Made by a program: the position numbers and the translations under genes. A stretch of 64,000 nt of DNA, from positions 62,001 through 126,000 of the forward strand of contig JARVLF010000023.1 in assembly GCA_030849465.1 (NCBI GenBank). Reading direction: 5' to 3'. Under the pieces are notes generated by a model, which made no database searches, was not told the DNA's origin, and worked only from the letters and a program-made list of their open reading frames with translations. Positions 60,001-64,000 of this stretch are shown piece by piece. Position 1 is the first letter of the stretch; each line of letters begins with the position of its first letter. The stretch is from Moesziomyces globuligerus (taxonomy: Eukaryota > Basidiomycota > Ustilaginomycetes > Ustilaginales > Ustilaginaceae).

Positions 60001-60801
60001 GGTTGCTGGGGCAGAACGAGAGGGAGCAGAGGCGGCGCTCTTGGCTGGCGCCGGTGGAGCTGATGTTTCCAGAGCTTCAGATTTCAGCGGCGGTTCGTCC
60101 TCGAGATGACTGTCTGCATCCTGCCGCAAGAGCGCGTTGGACCGCGAGTGGTGGACCAAAAGATTGGGAGGGTCGTAATGATGACGCAAGAAAGAGAACT
60201 CTTCATCGAGGTGGGAGGAGAGGTGCTGTTGCTGTTCAGAGTGGTCGTGCGCCGAGGCGAGCTGGCGAGCGGCTGCGGCTGCGGATGCGGCAGCAGCAGA
60301 GACGGCTCTTGTTGGAGCCAAAGACGACTTTGACCTGGCAAGCTGATGCCTCGAGTGAGGGCCGAGCGAGCTGAATCGGGTGAGCTCGAGACACGAGGGC
60401 GGGTAGAGGAAGGAAAGGGGGTGTTGTGTCGAGTGGCGGAAAGATGGCGGCCGTGGAGACAGAGCGCTCGAGCTGTGGACACGAGTGTTGTTAGATGCGA
60501 GGGTTGCTGCTCTTGGCGGCGACGATGATGAGGAGGAAGAAGCTGATGCTGACGATAACGATGATGGTGATGCTGCTAGTAGATGATGATTGTGGGCTGG
60601 GTGGTCGAGCGCTGGTGGTATTGGTGGCGCTGGTATTGGGGGTGGGTGGGTAGCCGCAGGGAGCGAGCGAGGCAGCGAGGGCCGGGAGGGACCTGCTACC
60701 TCGCTGGGGAGTAGTAGCTGGACGCGAGGCGCTATGTGAGGCTGCCGGAGACGCTGGCTACACGCATCGCCGGCGCTGGATATCAAGCGCTTGTGACGCA
60801 T
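57001..60801 (-). CDS. Pentatricopeptide-repeat-like protein, probably mitochondrial, 1266 aa
   Basis: This single frame encodes a large helical protein. PPR-like units can be read near residues 660-720 (VAIYNQLIHYALSVL followed by PDAVTFNTILRQAT) and near 845-880 (LDPHVLTAALNLACKAGKTGLALRVWRLL). Other helical pairs are degenerate. The first 30 residues are Arg-rich without acidic residues, consistent with a mitochondrial presequence, followed by about 200 residues of Ser/Pro/Ala low complexity. PPR proteins bind organellar RNA in processing, stability or translation. The C-terminus ends in a basic RTARLAKAKAE helix. The target RNA is unknown, and family assignment rests on a few repeats. No introns. 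Confidence 0.65.
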   Translation of the reverse strand: MRHKRLISSAGDACSQRLRQPHIAPRVQLLLPSEVAGPSRPSLPRSLPAATHPPPIPAPPIPPALDHPAHNHHLLAASPSSLSSASASSSSSSSPPRAATLASNNTRVHSSSALSPRPPSFRHSTQHPLSFLYPPSCLELTRFSSLGPHSRHQLARSKSSLAPTRAVSAAAASAAAAARQLASAHDHSEQQQHLSSHLDEEFSFLRHHYDPPNLLVHHSRSNALLRQDADSHLEDEPPLKSEALETSAPPAPAKSAASAPSRSAPATHSLASLRQDCRALRTSLQTGTSINHAALVAQCRRLVLRAHRISAKLDAKLACAIASETAADCAVYLVASGQPIAASQILRHLLVKLGWSPRSIADMESPLRTLETAGSARNQPPAPMAKAATEPPTLPRLMFVTQQTIAQLTLAPSASSPRPVRGFQSQHHLDAAVSLVAAMHLTHMSTTTLSQTALMRAMLASGHTRLAVHTYAAEVRAWWKANREASRPRSLMRYQAALIADTGKPSSQVLRDITRALLRNEELLTRIRADLWAELSLSERRALRAKQVEYAECLVDLLRLVRHGRLPLPPIASAPEITWIISACCRFETTVMLDEPALSHVSTLEPSDAAQRRRLESAASVIRHYMREYITSLPDGQSHTNSGILLGGTRAVRPAVNVAIYNQLIHYALSVLKSPPICKEVFQHMTQQRQPPLQPDAVTFNTILRQATTQRYQSLARAVLTTRPADTAHAPAAGDPSGRVTSTAAAEARRAEASSTATEARAPRHIVQQIDAAIAQADSYRLAALLQYVTSTGLFLRRYRHEPGHIGVKAFIMRIYPALNKRRHTFRPADDPEAEFSSTPSGSGSDLRPKVNQASRHAILDPHVLTAALNLACKAGKTGLALRVWRLLKRTSLQSALQSPAVDVASAPWKVPVQAATVLMQTLASEAARAPTVGPSLRLRRLRQVSATRRAATRRQLRMAERKEYARGWNLLASVRGRSPSRRLQAPSRMDAAAERSEGLRWRAAQFVAKREYAFLVQHWQLARRLGSWRRQRLQAWLEHRSKAPAVAPRSTLLTEDGGRLEVVPDTRFYDALLCIFGRRPGMVQRSKQHISRSTALAQLRRGFEQAASKAALPDGPDAAARCETSDVPALPSRAALSPSVGAGSDAGGLTTHEMLGAVVSRVRWNAHGRWTALSLEPLLVRILLDMEALGLAIPVGFRWVLPHCELAATRERAAAQMLHNTRPRSAHEYAPAFARFRGPRRKTVGLVASRPNAARTARLAKAKAE

Positions 60802-61780
60802 TAGCAGCGTATCATCCGCCGAGGACGAGAGGAAGCGTGACGCCTCTCTGTCCTGGGAGAGCTGATGATGCTGGGCGGAGAGTGAAAAAGGAGGCGGCTA
60901 TGTGAAGGGCTGCATGGGCTGTGGATGTGCGCAGGCGGGCTGGACTGCAGTGAGGGTGATGATGCTGGGAGGTGATCGAGAGCGACCCAAGGCGATGCTG
61001 GCTGGAGGCGATGACGGTGACGGTGACTGAGCAGAGAGAAAGAGGCGGATACCGCTGATCAGGATGAGGCCAGAGGCAAGCACAAAGTATGTGCGATGGA
61101 GTTAGATGCGATAGGGAGCCTGCGGCGTAGCAGTACGGCAGTTGAGATGCGAGGAGAAGCGGGTGTAGGACGAGATTGGCGGCGCGAAAGGATCGAGTTG
61201 GCTGCCGGCGTTGCTCTGGCTCGACGTTTCGACAAGACGTTCCGATGGTGAGAGGCGCTTCGGTGGGAGATGCAGATGCCTCTGCGCAAGCTATCGGCAA
61301 GCTAGCGGCAAGCTAGCGGCAAGCTAGCGGCAAGCTGACTAGGAAGAGGGGGTGTATGGGATGCGAGGATTGTTGCTGGAGCCAGAGTGAATTTCCGAAG
61401 TGGTTGTGGTTGGGCTCTTCCAGCCCCGAGCTCCGAGTTGTGAGTTGTGAGTTGTGAGTGCGAGTTGAATCATATCACCGCAGCACAGCGCAGTCCATGG
61501 CCTTTTGGGCGGAAAAAAAAGTTGGCCAAGCTTGCGCGGTTCTTCTCGAGCTGCCGAAAAATGCGACTCTGTGATGTGACGCTGCGACGCTGCGAGGCTG
61601 CGACCCTGGCCTGGCCTAAGCTTGACCTGGCCCTGTCCACCCGAGCACGTCCAACTCCCGACCCTTTCACTTTCTCGCGCGCCAACTCCCAGATGGCCGA
61701 ATCCCGCGATCCTCGATTGCGTCCCAGCAAGCATTACACGACTGTTCATGTATACAATATCTGCTAGCGACAACATCGAA
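60802..61780. other. Intergenic between PPR-like gene and tRNA-Ala
   Basis: 979 bp. Holds the PPR-gene promoter, an 11-bp tandem repeat at 61286-61338 and AGTTGTG repeats near 61435-61457. A minus-strand frame (60812-61300) has no recognisable features and is not called. Confidence 0.45.
61286..61338. repeat. 11-bp tandem repeat (GCAAGCTAGCG), nearly five units
   Basis: Units at 61286, 61297, 61308, 61319 and a partial one at 61330. The first is GCAAGCTATCG and the next three are perfect. Each contains the palindrome GCTAGC. Confidence 0.88.
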
Positions 61781-61862
61781 GGGGGTTTAGCTCAGTTGGT
61801 AGAGCGTTCGCTTAGCATTGCTAACCTGCGAAAGGTCGCGTGTTCGACTCATGCAGTCTCCA
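61781..61862 (+). tRNA. tRNA-Ala (AGC) with a 9-nt intron
   Basis: A full cloverleaf folds. The acceptor stem pairs GGGGGTT (61781-61787) with AGTCTCC (61855-61861), with discriminator A at 61862. The D arm is GCTC...GAGC. The anticodon stem is TTCGC/GCGAA with loop TT-AGC-A-T interrupted after position 37 by the intron TTGCTAACC (61818-61826). The T arm is GCGTG-TTCGACT-CATGC. The anticodon AGC (61814-61816) reads alanine codons. Internal A and B boxes are present. The mature length is 73 nt before CCA addition. Confidence 0.95.
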
Positions 61863-61869
61863 CACTCTC

Positions 61870-61876
61870 TTTTTTT
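61870..61876 (+). terminator. RNA polymerase III terminator of tRNA-Ala
   Basis: Seven T residues begin 8 nt after the tRNA discriminator base, a standard Pol III stop. Confidence 0.85.
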
Positions 61877-62609
61877 GGCTCGTTTTTCTGGTGCCGACTT
61901 TTGCCACGATTGAAATCGCGTCGACTTTTTCTTCGCGTATTACACACGAGGCGAATCGGCATCAGTCGTCACTTCAAACATATCCGAGAGGAAATCACCC
62001 TCACCTTTTCGGAAGGATACAGCATTGGTTCGGGTGCAAGTGTGACGACAGGCAGCGACCTTCCTACGCAGCAGCTGGACTCAAGTTTTGACTGTAGACA
62101 CGCAAGGCGGGCCATCTACAGTACCGTTGCACTGGCCTTTGGACAGTCGCAAGTTTTCTTGCACTTTTTTCTCTCTTTTTGGCGCGAGGCGAGCGGGCGA
62201 GCGGGCGAGCCTTACTCCACTCATGCACCTCGAGCTTGAAAATTGGCCAAAGCTGCCGAAAAAATTTCTTGACGAGCGGCGGGCGCACCACAAATTTTGC
62301 ATCTGAGCGCAAGTTTTCTTCTCGAGGCAATCACCAGTACCAGCCCAGGCACGAGCGCACAGGAACTGGTGTGGTCCATCCTCGCCTCTTGGCCGTCTCG
62401 CCGCCTCGCCGCCCAGCCTCGGGACTTGCCAGGGTCTCGCTCTGCTGCCAGAGGAGCCGGCTCCCATACCTTCCATCCACGAGCGCGCTCATCCCCCTTC
62501 CCACCCACCAACCCCTTTTCTTCGTGCAAGACCCCTCCCTGCTCGAAGGCTTCTTTTCCCTCCCTAACACTTGCACACATACCCCCCATCCGTCCATAAC
62601 ATAGACATC
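61877..62609. promoter_or_regulatory. NSR1 promoter region
   Basis: 733 bp between the tRNA and the nucleolin-like gene. CT-rich and C-rich sequence precedes the ATG (62500-62600), typical of highly expressed fungal genes. A GAGCGGGCGAGCGGGCGAGC direct repeat is near 62190-62209. No gene is seen. Confidence 0.45.
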
Positions 62610-63980
62610 ATGGGCAAGAAGGACACCAAGGTCGCCGCCGCCGCCCCCGTGGTCGACGCAAAGAAGGCCAAGAAGGACAAGAAGGCCGCCAAGGCTGTCG
62701 AGGAGCAGGAGCCCAAGGCCAACGGCGTCGACAAGAAGGACAAGAAGGACAAGAAGGCTAAGAAGCAGCCCACCCCCGAGCCCGAGTCGGACTCGGACGA
62801 TGACTCTTCGTCTGCCTCGTCGTCCGACTCTGAGTCCGACTCCGACTCTTCCTCCTCCTCTTCGTCATCCTCTTCGTCGTCCTCTTCGTCGTCCGACTCC
62901 GACTCGGACTCGAGCGACGCCGAGGAGGCTGCTGAGCCCAAGAAGGCCGCTGCCGAGCCCAAGGCCAACGGCAAGGCTGCCGTCGAGGCCTCCTCGTCCG
63001 ACTCGTCCGACTCGGACTCGGACTCGGACTCGGACTCTGACTCTGACTCCTCGTCGTCCGACTCGTCCGACGACGCGCCCGCCGCCGACTCGAAGAAGCG
63101 CAAGGCCGACGACGAGGCTCCCGTGACCAAGAAGGCCAAGACCGAGGAGACCGCCGCCGCCGCCGCCGCTGCGCCTGCCGAGCTCCAGGAGGGCGAGACC
63201 AACCAGATCTGGGTGGGCCAGCTCAGCTGGAACGTCGACAACGACTGGCTCAAGTCCGAGATGGAGGCGTTCGGCGAGGTGACCAGCGCGCGCGTCCAGC
63301 TCGACCGCACCACGGGCAAGAGCCGTGGCTTCGGCTACGTCGACTTTGCCACCGCCGCTGCTGCCAAGAAGGCCTTTGAGGAGGGTCAGGGCAAGGAGGT
63401 CGACGGTCGTGCCATCCGCATCGACCTCTCGACGCCCAAGGGCGACGTGACCGAGAACCGCGCCAAGAAGTTCAACGACCAGCGCTCGGCGCCCTCGTCG
63501 ACGCTCTTCATCGGCAACCTCTCGTTCGACATCACCGAGGACGACGTCTGGAACGCCTTCTCCGAGCACGGCGAGGTCTCGGGCGTTCGTCTGCCCAAGG
63601 ACCCGGACTCGGGTCGTCCCAAGGGCTTCGGCTACGTCGAGTTCGCCGCGCAGGAGAGCGCGCAAGCTGCCATCGACGCCCTCACCGGTCAGGAGCTCGC
63701 AGGCCGTCCGCTGCGCCTCGACTTCTCGCAACCGCGTGACCGTGACGCCGGTGCCTCGCGTGGCGGCGGACGCGGCGGCGGATTCGGCGGCCGTGGCGGT
63801 GGACGCGGTGGCGGATTCGGTGGCCGCGGCGGCGGACGCGGTGGTCGTGGTGGCGGAGACGGCTCCTTCCGCGGCATCCCCCGTGGTGGCGGATGGGGCG
63901 CCCGTGGCGGCCGTGGTGGCAGCGCACGCACTGGTGGCGCCGCCGACTTCTCGGGCAAGAAGATGACCTTCGACGACTAA
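62610..63980 (+). CDS. NSR1: Nucleolin-like protein (Nsr1/gar2)
   Basis: Nsr1/gar2 is an abundant nucleolar protein needed for 18S pre-rRNA processing. The 456-aa product has the classical layout: a Lys/Ala-rich basic start (KKAKKDKKAAK), long Ser/Asp/Glu acidic tracts at about residues 60-165 (CK2-type sites) around a short Ala/Lys segment, a bipartite nuclear signal (KKRKADDEAPVTKKAK), RRM1 at about 199-275 (IWVGQLSWN, SRGFGYVDF), RRM2 at about 297-375 (TLFIGNLSFD, PKGFGYVEF), then a GGR/RGG-repeat tail and the terminal GKKMTFDD. The start at 62610 (MGKKDTKV) fits. No introns, very biased codons. The stop TAA is at 63978-63980, 20 bp before the window ends. Confidence 0.96.
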   Translation: MGKKDTKVAAAAPVVDAKKAKKDKKAAKAVEEQEPKANGVDKKDKKDKKAKKQPTPEPESDSDDDSSSASSSDSESDSDSSSSSSSSSSSSSSSSDSDSDSSDAEEAAEPKKAAAEPKANGKAAVEASSSDSSDSDSDSDSDSDSDSSSSDSSDDAPAADSKKRKADDEAPVTKKAKTEETAAAAAAAPAELQEGETNQIWVGQLSWNVDNDWLKSEMEAFGEVTSARVQLDRTTGKSRGFGYVDFATAAAAKKAFEEGQGKEVDGRAIRIDLSTPKGDVTENRAKKFNDQRSAPSSTLFIGNLSFDITEDDVWNAFSEHGEVSGVRLPKDPDSGRPKGFGYVEFAAQESAQAAIDALTGQELAGRPLRLDFSQPRDRDAGASRGGGRGGGFGGRGGGRGGGFGGRGGGRGGRGGGDGSFRGIPRGGGWGARGGRGGSARTGGAADFSGKKMTFDD

Positions 63981-64000
63981 ATATAGTCGCTTCGTTCGTT

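Noticed and set aside
60812..61300. 162-codon minus-strand frame upstream of the PPR-like gene
   Set aside because: Low-complexity His/Ser/Leu product in the likely leader region of the PPR-like gene, with no supporting features.

Overview
This window looks like nuclear chromosomal DNA of a smut-type basidiomycete (Ustilaginomycotina, Ustilago/Sporisorium group). The assignment rests on GC-rich DNA, coding sequence with strong G/C third positions (which also produces long antisense reading frames), mostly intron-free genes, and short introns of 68-171 bp with gtaag/gtacg donors, CTGAC-like branch points and AG acceptors. No species call is attempted. There are no prokaryotic features, transposons, CRISPR arrays or secondary-metabolite cluster.

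Layout: 1-4.0 kb holds the 3' end of a Gly/Tyr-rich RGG protein, a small unrecognised gene (781-1311, minus) and a putative regulator (1808-4042, minus). A gene-poor stretch of about 5 kb follows (4043-9065) with three poly-C runs of exactly 18 C. At 9.07-10.7 kb lies phosphomannose isomerase, whose 3' end has been tandemly triplicated. From 11.3 to 33.7 kb come a multipass membrane protein, CGI121 (KEOPS), NDUFB7 (complex I), KGD4 (2-oxoglutarate dehydrogenase), a DUF4211 protein, the syntaxin TLG2, O-mannosyltransferase PMT1, a steryl-ester-lipase-like hydrolase, SEC63, a PITH/CENP-T fusion and MAM33. From 34.2 to 51.6 kb come NOP13, mitochondrial prolyl-tRNA synthetase, a mitochondrial acyl-CoA dehydrogenase, a four-exon SDR, CDC14, ubiquitin E1 UBA1 and an NTF2-like/SigF-like protein. 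After a 2.3-kb gene-free stretch, 53.9-64 kb holds a secreted GH18 chitinase, a D-2-hydroxyacid dehydrogenase, a PPR-like protein, an intron-containing tRNA-Ala and a nucleolin-like NSR1/gar2 protein.

The genes are mainly housekeeping and are not one functional cluster. Themes recur: glycosylation and secretion (PMI supplies mannose-6-phosphate toward GDP-mannose, PMT1 uses mannose in the ER, SEC63 drives translocation, TLG2 acts in endosome/TGN fusion), mitochondria (NDUFB7, KGD4, MAM33, prolyl-tRNA synthetase, acyl-CoA dehydrogenase), nucleolus/RNA (NOP13, NSR1, RGG protein) and cell cycle (CENP-T, CDC14, UBA1).

The most unusual observation is one uninterrupted reading frame joining an N-terminal PITH domain, normally found in proteasome-associated proteins, to a C-terminal CENP-T histone fold. 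Next come the decayed tandem copies of the phosphomannose isomerase 3' end, and the Ser/Asp-rich insertion that splits RRM2 of NOP13.
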